Shown: positions 1-9,606 of the stretch, piece after piece
Position numbering within the stretch: position 1 is the stretch's first letter
Layout: the number at the start of each line of letters is the position of its first letter
Assembly: GCA_003134655.1 (NCBI GenBank)
Contig: PLBY01000045.1
Coordinates: forward strand, 160,427-224,426
DNA: 64,000 nucleotides
Source of the DNA: Acidobacteriaceae bacterium
GTDB taxonomy: Bacteria > Acidobacteriota > Terriglobia > Terriglobales > Acidobacteriaceae
Direction of reading: 5' to 3'
The notes under the pieces: model-generated
What the model was told of the DNA's origin: nothing
Databases searched by the model: none
The model's input: only the letters and a program-made list of their open reading frames with translations
Position numbers and translations under genes: made by a program

Positions 1-35
1 AGGACCAGAGTCAATAACACAGTTCTTGCTTTCAT
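1..35 (-). CDS. Start of an exported protein, cut by window edge
   Basis: Reading minus from an ATG at 35 gives MKARTVLLTLVL, a basic residue pair followed by a hydrophobic run, which is the beginning of a signal peptide. A strong Shine-Dalgarno sequence (GGAGG) lies about 6 nt upstream of the ATG. The rest of the gene lies outside the window, so the product cannot be named. The call rests on the SD plus the signal-like start only. Confidence 0.45.
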   Translation of the reverse strand, partial: MKARTVLLTLV

Positions 36-323
36 ACCGCGCCTCCATTGCGAACAAATTGTGTGGATGATTTACCGCGCGAATTCTAGTTCTGTACAGC
101 GCATCCTGCAACTCACTTCTTCCGCGCGGCAACGGGATAGCTGAGGTTAACTGGCCATTTCACTCAAATGGAGGAAAATGCCGCGCCGCTGTAGAACATG
201 GCTCGATGGTAACCACCCTACCGTTACGCTGACTTCTGCGCGGATCAGATTTAGCATGGTTGCAGCAAAATCAGGCGTTGCGAAAGGCACCACCAACGCC
301 CCAAGTGCAGGTGTTGAGTAGAG

Positions 324-770
324 ATGAAAAATGGGCATCATATTTTCGCATTTTGTCTCCTTTCCTTAGCCTGCTCCTACGGTCAGATGACCATCATCAG
401 TGCCCCGAGGAAGGATCCCGAGGTGAGGCCTGAGCAGCGAACCGCGACCATTGTGCATTACGAGAAGATGCGGCTCACAGCACGGAGAACCATTGGTGTG
501 TTGGCGCTTGCCCTGCAAAATACAGAGGGCGGTTCAACAGCGAGGTTGAACGAGGCCATCAACAGCGAGCAGGATATCGTGGACTCGGCGAACTTGTGCA
601 TTCTGGCTTTGCGCGACAAAACAGCGGACGCCCTCACATGTGCCTTGCCGCCCGGCCTGAGTGATGGAGCAGCCTCAAAAGGTGTCTGTCAGGTCGCGGA
701 AAGTCCCCTTGTACACTCGCGTTGTTCTCAGCGGCCCCCATCTGCAAAACGCAGCGAATCCACTGACTAA
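324..770 (+). CDS. Hypothetical small exported protein
   Basis: A 148-aa ORF whose N-terminus (MKNGHHIFAFCLLSLACSYG) resembles a short signal peptide or lipoprotein leader (LACS). The remainder has no motif I recognise and ends in a low-complexity Ser/Pro/Arg tail. There is no overlapping competitor with better coding character, but codon use is not clearly that of the neighbouring genes and no strong RBS is visible. It may be a lineage-specific secreted protein or a chance ORF. Confidence 0.35.
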   Translation: MKNGHHIFAFCLLSLACSYGQMTIISAPRKDPEVRPEQRTATIVHYEKMRLTARRTIGVLALALQNTEGGSTARLNEAINSEQDIVDSANLCILALRDKTADALTCALPPGLSDGAASKGVCQVAESPLVHSRCSQRPPSAKRSESTD

Positions 771-820
771 CATGCCAAATGTTGCCATCAGCCCTTAGCA
801 CTCAAAACCCCTTGGCCGGG

Positions 821-1048
821 TCAATTAGTGGCTGTGTCCTGGGTTGCTCCGCTCCGCCTGGAGTTCGCAAAGTGAACGGCGCCAGTCGGCAGCTCGTCCC
901 AGTCGACAGCCTGCAGGTCGACGTCATCAGGGAGCCACATCTTTCCGCGCTCGAGATTGACGAAGGCAAACCGCAAAAATGCCCCAGCGACAATTGGCTG
1001 ATTTCCACAGCTTTCCACAGCAAAAATCGCAATCCTTGTGACGAACAA
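821..1048 (-). CDS. Doubtful small ORF
   Basis: A 75-aa minus-strand ORF starting at TTG. The middle (NLERGKMWLPDDVDLQAVDW) reads like real protein: it is acidic/aromatic and not low complexity. The N-terminus and the C-terminal tail do not. It may be a fragment of a once longer gene. No family was recognised and no clear RBS was seen. Confidence 0.22.
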   Translation of the reverse strand: MFVTRIAIFAVESCGNQPIVAGAFLRFAFVNLERGKMWLPDDVDLQAVDWDELPTGAVHFANSRRSGATQDTATN

Positions 1049-1176
1049 CCTTTACTGAGAATTCCGAAGAAGCCACAATGGCTCAGTGTGCGAGAAATCC
1101 ATCCACGCAGTGAGCCAGCCGTCGCTCCACCGCCAGGATCTGACCGAGCCCCTCTCGCCACGAAACACCTCCGCCC

Positions 1177-1398
1177 TAAGTCCTTATTCCATAATATTTT
1201 GCAGTGAAAGCGCCCGTCCATCCGAGCGCAACTCCAACCAATCCAATATTTTACGCAGATCAGCCCGCAGCAGCGACCCAAAACCACCCGCTAACTCCTT
1301 ATTTCAGAATATTTTACGTATAAGTCCTTTCGCCTCAGTATTTTGCCGCGCAAGCAGCCGATCCGTTAGCCATAACCTCAATGAATTGAATATTTTAC
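1177..1398 (+). repeat. Five-copy 26-bp motif array upstream of the TPR gene
   Basis: Five units of exactly 26 bp start at 1177, 1229, 1292, 1321 and 1373. Each ends in TATTTTRC, usually AATATTTTAC or AATATTTTGC. The better conserved units begin TAASTCCTT. The units are AT-rich in GC-rich surroundings. Distances between starts are 52, 63, 29 and 52 bp, so the array is not a simple tandem repeat and looks more like multiple binding sites. It ends about 100 bp before the ATG of the TPR gene. Confidence 0.7.
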
Positions 1399-1498
1399 GA
1401 AACCACGAAGAAAAAAACCGGCATGCCTCCTCCACTGCCAGTTTGACCCACCTGTCCCGCGTGACTAGAATCCGTCACGTCGCCCGTGGGGTCCTTCC

Positions 1499-3127
1499 AT
1501 GAAACGTCTTGCATGCGTGCTGCTGTTCTCCGTCCTGATTTCGTTCACGGCCTTCGCCGACGACGAAGATAAGAACCACCACCACCACAACGAAGATCTC
1601 ACCGAGACGCAACTCGGCACCGTCCACTTCCCGGTCTCCTGCGACGCGTCGGTGCAGAAGCCCTTCGCCCGCGGAGTCGCCCTGCTGCACTCCTTCTGGT
1701 ACGAAGAAGCCGAAAAGGAATTCCTGCAGATCGCCAAAGACGACCCACGCTGCGCCATGGCGCACTGGGGAGCTGCCATGAGCATCTGGCATCAACTCTG
1801 GAACGAGCCCGATGCCAAGGTCATCGCCCGCGGCTTGAGCGAAGTCGACGCGGCAAAGAAGCTTGCCAAGAAGGCCACGCCCCGCGAGAACGCCTACATC
1901 GCAGCCATCGCAGCCTTCTACAGCAGTTCCGAAAAGCTCGACCACGAGGCCCGCGCCAAGGCATACTCCGACGCGATGCGCGTCACGTTCCAGGCCTTCC
2001 CGCGGGACCACGAAGCCGCGGTCTTCTACGCGCTTTCATTGCTGGCCTCCGAGCCGCATAATGACGAGACCTTCGCCAACCGCCTCGCCGCAGCCAGGAT
2101 TCTTGAGCCGCTGTTCGCCGCGGAACCCGATCATCCCGGCGTGGCCCACTACCTGATTCATGCCTACGACAAGCCGCAACTGGCCGAGCGCGGCATTCCG
2201 GCTGCCCGCCGCTATGCTCAGGTTGCGCCCGCCGCTCCCCACGCGCTGCACATGCCCTCGCACATCTTCGCCCGCGTCGGCCTCTGGCAAGACGACGTCA
2301 ATTCCAACCTCGCCTCCGTCGCCGCCACTCGTAAGACCGCCGCCATGCACATGGGTGGCGAAGGTCACCAGTTCCACGCCATGGACTTCCTCTTCTACGC
2401 CTACCTGCAAAGCGGACGCGAAGCCAACGCCAGGGCACTGATGGACGAAGTCAAGGCCATGCCCGAAATGCATGACATGTACGGCGTGGGCTTCGACCCG
2501 CACCTCGCCACGGAAGCGCAGTTCGCCGCCTTGTATCCACTCGAGATGCGTGATTGGGCAACCGCCGCGGCACTCAAGCCTGTCGAGATCGAGGGCACCG
2601 CGCAAAACTCTTTCACCTACTGGGCTAAAGCGATCGGCGCCGCTCACCTTCACCAACCCGGCGAAGTCCGAAAAGATGTCAGCGCAATCGAAGCCATCCA
2701 TCAGAAATTCGTGGCCGATAACAAGAAGGACTTCGCCGAGGCCACAGACAACGATCTGAAGCAGGCCCAAGCCTGGCTCGCATTTTCCGAAGGCAAATAC
2801 GACGACGCCGTCGAAGCGCTGCGCCCCATCGCCGACAAAGAAGATGTGTTGGGAGACGAACCACAGGGCATCCCCACCCGCGAAATGATTGCCGAAATGC
2901 TCCTGGAAGCGAAGCGCCCGCAGCAGGCGCTGGTCGAATATCAGACTGACTTGAAGCTGAACCCCAACCGCTTCAACGGCCTCTACGGCGCAGCCCGCGC
3001 GGCCGAAGAGGCAGGGAAGCAAAGCGAAGCGACCGAATACTATGCAATGCTACTGAAGGTCTGCGACGGTTCAAGTTCCACGCGCCCAGAACTAAGCCGC
3101 GCCAAACAATTGCTGGCACAGAAATAA
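1499..3127 (+). CDS. Secreted tetratricopeptide-repeat protein
   Basis: This 542-aa protein has a clear signal peptide (residues 1 to about 20, ending TAFA) followed by a His/Asp-rich stretch (DDEDKNHHHHNED). The mature part is helical repeat. Around residues 55-100 it has the pattern of a cross-wall TPR family common in Acidobacteria (LLHSFWYEEAEKEF, then CAMAHWGAAMS). More TPR-like helices run to the C-terminus, where LKLNPNRFNGLYGAARAAE is a typical terminal repeat. It probably scaffolds protein contacts in the periplasm; no catalytic motif is seen. It is a single gene, followed after 78 bp by a methyltransferase. The 26-bp motif array lies directly upstream and could regulate it. Confidence 0.8.
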   Translation: MKRLACVLLFSVLISFTAFADDEDKNHHHHNEDLTETQLGTVHFPVSCDASVQKPFARGVALLHSFWYEEAEKEFLQIAKDDPRCAMAHWGAAMSIWHQLWNEPDAKVIARGLSEVDAAKKLAKKATPRENAYIAAIAAFYSSSEKLDHEARAKAYSDAMRVTFQAFPRDHEAAVFYALSLLASEPHNDETFANRLAAARILEPLFAAEPDHPGVAHYLIHAYDKPQLAERGIPAARRYAQVAPAAPHALHMPSHIFARVGLWQDDVNSNLASVAATRKTAAMHMGGEGHQFHAMDFLFYAYLQSGREANARALMDEVKAMPEMHDMYGVGFDPHLATEAQFAALYPLEMRDWATAAALKPVEIEGTAQNSFTYWAKAIGAAHLHQPGEVRKDVSAIEAIHQKFVADNKKDFAEATDNDLKQAQAWLAFSEGKYDDAVEALRPIADKEDVLGDEPQGIPTREMIAEMLLEAKRPQQALVEYQTDLKLNPNRFNGLYGAARAAEEAGKQSEATEYYAMLLKVCDGSSSTRPELSRAKQLLAQK

Positions 3128-3205
3128 CTCGTTAGGCTAAGGGAAGATCGCGGGCTCAAGTCCGCAATCATGCGTGATCAAACACAAGTCGACAAGGACA
3201 AGTCC

Positions 3206-3979
3206 ATGGCAGCCGCTCCTATCCCCACCGAGCCCGATTCGCCAGAGCGAGTTCTTGTGCAATGCATTTCCCGCGCACAATCCCGAATGGACCTCTGGGT
3301 CGAATTCATAAACTCTGTCGGCGCGCAACGCATGGCCGAGATCGGCGTCTACCGGGGCGACTTCGCGGCCTTTGTGTTGCAACATTGCCCGAGCCTGACC
3401 ACGTATTACATGATCGACCCGTGGCGGCACCTGAACGACTGGAACAAGCCGGCCAATCACGATGACTCGGTGTTAGGAGCGTACCTCGAGGAGGTGAAGG
3501 CGAAAACCGGCTTCGCCGCCGCCAAAAGAATCATCCTCCGCGGGAAGACGACGGAAGTGATCGATCAGATCACAGACGGCGATTTGGATCTGGCTTACAT
3601 CGATGGCGACCACACGCTGAAGGGAATCACGATCGATTTGATTCGCGTCTACCCCAAGGTGCGAGTCGGCGGTTTCGTGTGCGGAGATGACTTCACGCGC
3701 TCCGTGTGGGAGCACAAAACGAGCTTCGAGCCCACGCTGGTGTTTCCCTTCGCCGTGCATTTTGCGGAGGCGGTCGGCGCTACGATCTTCGCTCTGCCGT
3801 ACTCCCAGTTTTGCATTCAAAAGACGACCGGTCAGCAATTCTCATTTGTCGATCTGACCGGCCACTACGACGACCTTACCCTGCGGAATCAGTTCGCTCC
3901 CCAAGAACTTCTCAAACTGATCGCAGCAGAACGATTCCCCCGCCTAATGCGAGCCGTCAGGAAATTACTCTTAAGGTAA
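3206..3979 (+). CDS. Class I SAM-dependent methyltransferase (Methyltransf_24 type)
   Basis: The first Rossmann motif is AEIGVYRGDFA near residue 37, followed by an acidic strand end (YYMIDPW). The post-II region has DLAYIDGDHTLKGI, typical of the Methyltransf_24 family that modifies sugars or small molecules. VGGFVCGDDF follows. I prefer the ATG at 3206 (257 aa), which has AGGACA upstream, over the ATG at 3170, which has none. The substrate is unknown. The proximity to LPS core genes on the other strand is suggestive but not evidence of function. Confidence 0.72.
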   Translation: MAAAPIPTEPDSPERVLVQCISRAQSRMDLWVEFINSVGAQRMAEIGVYRGDFAAFVLQHCPSLTTYYMIDPWRHLNDWNKPANHDDSVLGAYLEEVKAKTGFAAAKRIILRGKTTEVIDQITDGDLDLAYIDGDHTLKGITIDLIRVYPKVRVGGFVCGDDFTRSVWEHKTSFEPTLVFPFAVHFAEAVGATIFALPYSQFCIQKTTGQQFSFVDLTGHYDDLTLRNQFAPQELLKLIAAERFPRLMRAVRKLLLR

Positions 3980-4015
3980 TAGACCTTTAGTACATAGTCT
4001 GTGCGCTTCCATCGT

Positions 4016-4591
4016 CTAGCCTGGAAAGAGCGTCAGCTTCAAGATCAGCGCCGCGGTCATTGCCAGCGCCCCGAGCAGAGCGTTGTACTCACGGTGCTTC
4101 CAATACAGATCCACGGAGAAGCCCGCGGGAGCTTCATCCTTCTGCGATCCCGTCGCAAGCCTGGGGAACATCCTCGGCACCCGCCGCGCATACTCCTCAA
4201 ACTCCGGAAACCTCCGCCGCAAGAACGCTTCTTCATCGCGGATCACCGGAACATAGATGGCGAAGAACATCACCATCAGTGCGACGCCCACCCACCAACT
4301 GCGTGCTGCGACGGCGAAGCCGATACCGATCAGCAACGACCCAAGATACAGCGGATTCCGCGTGTACGCGTACGGTCCGGAAGTTGCCAGCGCCTCGTTC
4401 TTGCGCACGTGTCCGGAAGCCAGCGCCCGAATCAAAAGCCCCGGCACGATCCCAATCGCGCCCAACGCGATGAACTTCCACGTAGGCCGCGCCAGCCAGA
4501 AGTACAGCACCGCAAACACGAATCCCAGAGGCACCCGTATGCGCCGCGCGGTCTTTGACCATTCAAGGCTCGACCACTCAGCCATGTGCAC
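4016..4591 (-). CDS. Isoprenylcysteine carboxyl methyltransferase-like membrane protein
   Basis: This 191-aa integral membrane protein has about four hydrophobic segments. The family signature GPYAYTRNPLYLG lies near residues 86-98; this Arg-Asn-Pro motif is the SAM-binding part of ICMT/PEMT-like methyltransferases. The C-terminal half carries EEAFLRRRFPEFEEYARRVP, also characteristic. In bacteria such proteins methylate lipids or unknown small substrates; no prenylated substrate is implied. It is the last gene of the LPS operon and its start overlaps the end of waaC by 14 bp, so it is translationally linked and may act on an envelope lipid. Confidence 0.75.
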   Translation of the reverse strand: MHMAEWSSLEWSKTARRIRVPLGFVFAVLYFWLARPTWKFIALGAIGIVPGLLIRALASGHVRKNEALATSGPYAYTRNPLYLGSLLIGIGFAVAARSWWVGVALMVMFFAIYVPVIRDEEAFLRRRFPEFEEYARRVPRMFPRLATGSQKDEAPAGFSVDLYWKHREYNALLGALAMTAALILKLTLFPG

Positions 4592-5705
4592 CGTCCGAGT
4601 AAGGCGGACACTCCTGTCCGCCGCTGTTGCCTTCCGCCAGCAGACGGCGCGCCGCGTCCACGACCGCCTCGGTGCTGATCTCCATCAATCCCTCATCCGG
4701 CTCCGCCCGTCGCGCGTGCGTAGTCGGGCTCGCCGGATTGCGCAACACCACGCTGCGCGTTGCATAAGGTCCGTTGCGCGCCGGATCCGTAGGCCCGAAT
4801 ATCGCCACGACCGGAACCTGCAGCGCCGCCGCCAGGTGCATCGGCCCCGTGTCCCCTCCGACGAACAACCGCGCCCGCCGTGTAAGCGCAATCAATTCGC
4901 TGATCGAACACTTCATCGCCCGGGCCGCGCCTTCGCTGGCCACCTCAGCCTCGCGCGCCAGATCCTCTTCTCCCGGACCATAGTTGAGAATCGCGTCCAC
5001 CCCAAAATCCTTCAACTGACGAGCTACGCGACCATACCGTTCGGCAGGCCAGCGCTTGGCTCCCCAACCCGCGCCCGGATTCAGGATCGCGAAGCCGCGG
5101 ATTCCCATCTCGGCCAACCGCTGCTCTATGCGCCGCTCGGCCTCGGCATCACGGGGCAACTCCACATGCGGCACCGCGAGCTTCCTCTGCGCGACCGCCT
5201 CGGCGACGGACACATTCTGCTCGACCACATGCACCCCACGCGCGACAGAGCGCCGCGTGTACCACAAACTCGCGGGAGACTCGCGCGACTCCGCGGCGCC
5301 GTACACCACGTGCGCGCCCGACCAGCGCGCCAGCACTGCCGACCGGATCGCTCCCTGCAGATCAACCGCCACGTCATAATGCGCCGCGCGAACGTCATTC
5401 CACACTCTCGCGATCTGCTGCGCGGTTACAATCGTGAACAGAGACCTCCTCCACCCGGTCAGGTTCACGGCATGCACCCAATCCGCCAGTGGCCGCTGCG
5501 CCGATCGCGGGCCTCGCCGCGCCGTTCCCGGCGCGCACAGAAGTTCCGCCCAACGCTCTTCGATCACCCAGCCAATCATCGCCTCCGGAAAGGTGTCGCG
5601 CAGAGCCTGCGCCGCGGGCAGTGTGTGGATCACGTCGCCCATCGCGCTCAGCCGCACAATCAGCAGTCGCTCGATGTTGGAGTTGCCCTCCGCCGGCGCG
5701 ATCAA
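4578..5705 (-). CDS. waaC: Lipopolysaccharide heptosyltransferase (GT9)
   Basis: This 375-aa glycosyltransferase family 9 protein begins with [19 protein letters not shown], the classical heptosyltransferase I start. Later GT9 motifs are [35 protein letters not shown] and [14 protein letters not shown]. The last two are the ADP-heptose-binding DTGPMHLA region and the sugar-binding loop. It transfers L-glycero-D-manno-heptose onto Kdo of lipid A on the cytoplasmic face. It overlaps rfaE2 by 4 bp and sits with the two genes that make its donor, which supports the heptosyltransferase I call over a generic GT9. Confidence 0.85.
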   Translation of the reverse strand: MIAPAEGNSNIERLLIVRLSAMGDVIHTLPAAQALRDTFPEAMIGWVIEERWAELLCAPGTARRGPRSAQRPLADWVHAVNLTGWRRSLFTIVTAQQIARVWNDVRAAHYDVAVDLQGAIRSAVLARWSGAHVVYGAAESRESPASLWYTRRSVARGVHVVEQNVSVAEAVAQRKLAVPHVELPRDAEAERRIEQRLAEMGIRGFAILNPGAGWGAKRWPAERYGRVARQLKDFGVDAILNYGPGEEDLAREAEVASEGAARAMKCSISELIALTRRARLFVGGDTGPMHLAAALQVPVVAIFGPTDPARNGPYATRSVVLRNPASPTTHARRAEPDEGLMEISTEAVVDAARRLLAEGNSGGQECPPYSDGAHG

Positions 5706-6190
5706 GGTTTCCTCGGAGACAGCCGTGCGCGGATGATCTCACTGGTGGAGTGATCTTTCGGATCGCCCACAATCTCGACACGCCCGCCATACTCCGCAAC
5801 TGCATCGCGCTCCGGAACAGAGTCCGCGGTGTAATCGGTTCCCTTGGCCTGAATGTCGGGACGAATCTCGCGGATGATCGCCCGCACGTCGAGTTCAGGG
5901 AAGATCACGACCGCATCCACGTCCGCCAGCGCGGCCACGATCTCCGCCCGCTCTGAGGCGGGCATGATCGGCCGCCCTTCGTCCTTGAGCGCGCGCACCG
6001 ATTCATCGGAATTGATGGCAACCACCAGCCTGCCGCCCAGCGCCTTCGCTCCCCGCAGGTAGCGTACGTGCCCCACGTGCAGCAGGTCGAAGTTCCCGTT
6101 CGCCAGCGTGATGCGCTCGCCCGCGCGCCGCCATTCGCTCACGCGCTCGCGGAGTTCGTCGCGGCTCAGAATTTTGTTGTGCGCTTTCAA
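5702..6190 (-). CDS. rfaE2: Heptose 1-phosphate adenylyltransferase
   Basis: This 162-aa cytidylyltransferase-fold protein has the nucleotide-binding motif [20 protein letters not shown] (HxGH type). It ends with a [12 protein letters not shown] sequence related to the ISTTKIIE motif of the family. It converts D-glycero-beta-D-manno-heptose 1-phosphate plus ATP into ADP-heptose. In E. coli this activity is the C-terminal half of HldE; here it is a separate gene, 9 bp after rfaE1 and overlapping waaC. The length matches stand-alone RfaE2 proteins. Confidence 0.88.
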   Translation of the reverse strand: MKAHNKILSRDELRERVSEWRRAGERITLANGNFDLLHVGHVRYLRGAKALGGRLVVAINSDESVRALKDEGRPIMPASERAEIVAALADVDAVVIFPELDVRAIIREIRPDIQAKGTDYTADSVPERDAVAEYGGRVEIVGDPKDHSTSEIIRARLSPRKP

Positions 6191-6199
6191 TGTCTGCGT

Positions 6200-7234
6200 T
6201 TAGTGAGGTCGTGTCGCCGGCGGCGTCTGCGCAATCGCATGCAGCAACTCATCCCGCGAAACTGTTGCCGTGCCGCGCTTCATCACAACAATGCCGCCCG
6301 CGTAGTTGGCCAGTTGCGCAGCCTCTTCTGTGGTCGCTCCCGCCGCGAGCGCCGCCGTGAACGCCGCAATCACCGTGTCGCCCGCGCCTGTCACGTCCGC
6401 CACCTGATCGGAGCCAAAAATCGGAATGTCCACCGGCTTGTGCTTGTGGTCGAAGGCCACCATCCCGTCGCGCCCGCGCGTGACCACCAGCGACTGCAGT
6501 TTCATGCGGGCCATGACCTGCTCACCAGCGGCGATGACCTTGTTCCAGTCTTGCCCGATGCGAACCCCGAGAGCCTCTTCCACTTCGGGTTCATTCGGCG
6601 TGGCCGCAGTGACGCCAGAATACTGCATCAGCCGGTAGCGCGAATCGACCACGACCGGCACCGATCCCAGCTTACCTTTTTGCTGCAGGGTGCCCACGAT
6701 CGCCGGAGTCGCAGCGCCGTATCCGTAGTCCGACACGAGCAGCGCGTCGGACGCATGCGCATAATTCCGCGCCGCCAAATACAGTTCCCGCGTCAAATGA
6801 GCGTTGGGCGCTTCCTGCGGCTCGCGGTCCACGCGCACCACCTGCTGCCGCGCGGTGTGTGTCATGCCGGCCAGAATGCGCGTCTTCGTGACTGTGGTGT
6901 AGCTCTTGTCTTTGAGTACGCCGCTGACGGCGATCCGTTTGTGGCGAAAGTATTTCAGCAGCATCCGTCCGGGTTCATCGTCACCCACAATGCCGACGGG
7001 AAGCACATTCACCCCGAGATCCGCGAGGTTATTCGCGGCATTGGCCGCGCCTCCGGGCACTACCGTTCGCTCGCGGTGCTTCAGGATCAGCACCGGAGCC
7101 TCGCGCGACACCCGCGAGATTTCGCCGAACACGAACTCATCTGCGACCAGATCTCCCAGCACCGTCACAGTGATGTTTGGGAATGCCTCGACGATCTTCT
7201 TGAGCCGGTCGGCTTCTTTCAGATGTTTGGTCAT
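6200..7234 (-). CDS. rfaE1: Heptose 7-phosphate kinase
   Basis: This 344-aa PfkB-family sugar kinase corresponds to the N-terminal half of HldE. Visible motifs are the N-terminal VVPGGAANAANNLADLG and the C-terminal DVTGAGDTVIAAF, with the catalytic Asp in GAGD. It phosphorylates D-glycero-beta-D-manno-heptose 7-phosphate at C1. The pair with rfaE2 (9-bp gap) and the flanking LPS genes make the pathway assignment firm. Other pathway enzymes (GmhA, GmhB, HldD) are not in the window. Confidence 0.88.
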   Translation of the reverse strand: MTKHLKEADRLKKIVEAFPNITVTVLGDLVADEFVFGEISRVSREAPVLILKHRERTVVPGGAANAANNLADLGVNVLPVGIVGDDEPGRMLLKYFRHKRIAVSGVLKDKSYTTVTKTRILAGMTHTARQQVVRVDREPQEAPNAHLTRELYLAARNYAHASDALLVSDYGYGAATPAIVGTLQQKGKLGSVPVVVDSRYRLMQYSGVTAATPNEPEVEEALGVRIGQDWNKVIAAGEQVMARMKLQSLVVTRGRDGMVAFDHKHKPVDIPIFGSDQVADVTGAGDTVIAAFTAALAAGATTEEAAQLANYAGGIVVMKRGTATVSRDELLHAIAQTPPATRPH

Positions 7235-7279
7235 TTCTTGAAACGAGCCCCGTGCTGTCGCGCTACGAACCCGATTCTC

Positions 7280-8224
7280 TCATGCGCCGTGCTTCCGCTC
7301 GTCGATCTTCTGCAGTATGGTATCGACGGGGTTAGCCACGTCCGACAGTTCCATTTTCACCGGGACAACCGCAAGCGGCGCAAGAGCGGAAAGATAGCCT
7401 CCCAGGTTCACGGCGTCTTTCTCCGTCGTCACAAATCCCCCCGCCTCGCTCCGCTGCTTGAGTGCCAACAGTTCGTGAACATCCTTCTCGCTATAAGCGT
7501 GGTGATCGCGGTAGAACGCCTCGGCCACCGGTTCGATGTTGGCCGCTCGCAACTGCAGCACGAAATTCTGCGGCCTGGCGATACCGCAGAAAACCACGGG
7601 CCGCGCCGGAACATTCTGCGGCACAATCCCGCGCCGCACGCGCCATACGAGTTTCCCTTCCACGGGAAACGACTCCGCCGAAGCGCCGCTCGACAATACC
7701 ACCGCATCTGCGCGCCGCAACGCCCCCAATGCTTCCCGTAGCCGCCCCGAGGGAAGCAACCGGTCCTTCGCGTCCTGTGGCGTTACCAGAACAATATCGA
7801 AGTCGCGCCCCAGCGCCCGGTGCTGAAAGCCGTCGTCCAGCAGATGCAACTGCACCCCGAATCTCGATTCGGCGAAGCGGCCCGCCTCGTACCGATCCTC
7901 CCCAACGATCACGGGTACTTGCAGTTTGCGTGCAATCAGCAGCGGTTCGTCGCCGAACTCCTGCGGCAAACCCGCCGGATCGACCAATCGCACGCCCTTC
8001 GACTCGCGCCCGTACCCGCGCGACAGCACATCAAACTTGATGCCGCGCGCCTTGAGCAACTCGCCCAGCAACATCACAAATGGAGTCTTTCCCGACCCGC
8101 CTGCGGACAGATTGCCCACGCTGATGACTGGACCTTGCAGGCGTCGCGCCCGCAGAACGCCCCGGTCATAGAGCGCATTCCGCGCTCCGACTACACCGCC
8201 GTAAATGGCTGAGAGAGGATTCAA
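7280..8224 (-). CDS. lpxK: Tetraacyldisaccharide 4'-kinase
   Basis: This 314-aa protein shows the LpxK Walker A variant SAGGSGKTPFV near residue 40 and the second family motif LLDDGFQHRALGRDFDIVL. Near the C-terminus FVTTEKDAVNL is also characteristic. It phosphorylates the 4' position of the lipid A disaccharide at the inner membrane; an N-terminal amphipathic helix (YGGVVGARNALYDRG) would sit in the membrane. The start overlaps the end of waaA by 4 bp, indicating coupled translation. Confidence 0.9.
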   Translation of the reverse strand: MNPLSAIYGGVVGARNALYDRGVLRARRLQGPVISVGNLSAGGSGKTPFVMLLGELLKARGIKFDVLSRGYGRESKGVRLVDPAGLPQEFGDEPLLIARKLQVPVIVGEDRYEAGRFAESRFGVQLHLLDDGFQHRALGRDFDIVLVTPQDAKDRLLPSGRLREALGALRRADAVVLSSGASAESFPVEGKLVWRVRRGIVPQNVPARPVVFCGIARPQNFVLQLRAANIEPVAEAFYRDHHAYSEKDVHELLALKQRSEAGGFVTTEKDAVNLGGYLSALAPLAVVPVKMELSDVANPVDTILQKIDERKHGA

Positions 8225-9546
8225 TCTGTATGCGCGGCGTGCGCTGGAACGACAGGAGTGTCGCGATCAACGACAACCAGAGTCTTCAGCCCTTCCAGCG
8301 TCCGCGAGGTTGCACCCATCTGTGACCGAATCGTCTCGAGTGCTCGCTGCCCTAGCGCCCGCCGCTCCGCATCATCCGCGAGCAATTGCATCAGAGTGAG
8401 CGGCAACTCGGCTAAACCCACGATGCGCACGGCGTCGCGGCTCTGAAACAAGGCGACAATGTCGCGGAAGTTTTCCGTATGGTTCCCAGTCACAACGGCC
8501 ACGCCGTACTGCGCCGGTTCGATAATGTTGTGCCCCCCGCGTGGCACCAGGCTTCCACCGACGAATGCCACATCGGCCAGCGCATAAAGCGCGGCCAGTT
8601 CCCCAATGGTGTCGACCAGCAGGACTCCGCCCGCCAGTGCTTCCCCCTGCCACTGCGATCGCCGGAACGATGGAATGCCCAACTGCCGCACGAGGATGGC
8701 GACGTCGTCGAACCGCTCCGGATGCCGCGGTGCCAGAATCATCACGGCACGCGGATGCGCGACGCGCAGATTCTCAAACGCCTTCAGCAGCGGAGGTTCC
8801 TCGTCCTCAACAGTGCTGCCACAGACCAGCACCGGCCCGGCACCGGCCCCTGTCAGCGATCGGCGCAGACTTTCTACAACAGGCGGCGGGAAAGGCAGAC
8901 TCACGTCGAACTTAAGATTCCCGGTGACTTGCACGCGTCCGGCATCGGCGCCGATCGACTGAAGCCTAGCGCTGTCCTCCGATGTCTGCGCCAGAAACAG
9001 ATCGACATGCACCAGCATCCTCCGCAAGGCCCACCGAAAGCGCTGGTAGCGCGGCCACGAGCGGTCGGAGATGCGCGCGTTGACCACGGCAATCCGTGCT
9101 CCCGCAGCGTGTGCCAATCGCAAAAAGTTCGGCCAGAACTCGGTTTCCGCCAGCACCACCAGCTCCGGCCGCAAGGCCTGCAGATAGGGCCCGATTGCGA
9201 ACGCAAAGTCCATGGGAAAGTAGAAGACACTCTCTTCGCCAAAACGCTTGCGGGCGAGTGCCTGTCCAGTGTCGGTTGTGGTCGACATCAGCACGCGATG
9301 CTTTGGAAAGCCCCGCCGCATCTCGTCCACGAGTTTGCTGACTGCGAGGACCTCGCCGACCGAAACCGCATGCACCCAGATCACGCGCCCCGTATCTGAG
9401 CCGGCAAGCAGACGCGCGGGGACGTTGCCCATGCGCTCCGCAAATCCGCTGCGGTATTTGCCGTGGCGCAGAATCTGATAGAGCCAATAAGGAAGGCTCA
9501 GCAGCATCGCCAGCGCCAGTACCAGACTGTATAGAAAATAGCTCAA
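8221..9546 (-). CDS. waaA: Kdo transferase
   Basis: This 441-aa GT30 protein has an N-terminal membrane anchor (residues 1-22), then GFAERMGNVP and VIWVHAVSVGEVLA, which are WaaA landmarks. LAETEFWPNFLRLAH and the C-terminal FVGGSLVPRGGHNIIEPAQYG are diagnostic. It adds Kdo residues to the lipid A precursor. It is the first gene of the minus-strand operon; the 60-bp gap to the divergent gene at 9607 must hold the operon promoter. No strong promoter match was seen there by eye. Confidence 0.92.
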   Translation of the reverse strand: MSYFLYSLVLALAMLLSLPYWLYQILRHGKYRSGFAERMGNVPARLLAGSDTGRVIWVHAVSVGEVLAVSKLVDEMRRGFPKHRVLMSTTTDTGQALARKRFGEESVFYFPMDFAFAIGPYLQALRPELVVLAETEFWPNFLRLAHAAGARIAVVNARISDRSWPRYQRFRWALRRMLVHVDLFLAQTSEDSARLQSIGADAGRVQVTGNLKFDVSLPFPPPVVESLRRSLTGAGAGPVLVCGSTVEDEEPPLLKAFENLRVAHPRAVMILAPRHPERFDDVAILVRQLGIPSFRRSQWQGEALAGGVLLVDTIGELAALYALADVAFVGGSLVPRGGHNIIEPAQYGVAVVTGNHTENFRDIVALFQSRDAVRIVGLAELPLTLMQLLADDAERRALGQRALETIRSQMGATSRTLEGLKTLVVVDRDTPVVPAHAAHTD

Positions 9547-9606
9547 GCTGAGCCATTCTAAACTGCCTCGTCGGCGGCCGGTGCCTGGCCTTCTATAATT
9601 GGGAGC

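Noticed and set aside
1177-1398. CRISPR array
   Set aside because: Units are imperfect and spacers irregular (3-37 bp), with no cas genes nearby.
1086-1502. 138-aa ORF with NILR repeats
   Set aside because: The repeats come from the 26-bp DNA motifs, whose spacing breaks frame between units; no RBS or domain.
4257-5753. Long plus-strand ORF (498 aa)
   Set aside because: Arg/Pro/His-rich translation antisense to waaC and ICMT, which carry clear motifs; a shadow of GC-rich codon use.
6068-7741. Plus-strand 557-aa ORF
   Set aside because: Antisense to rfaE1, rfaE2 and lpxK; no motif and Arg/His-rich composition.
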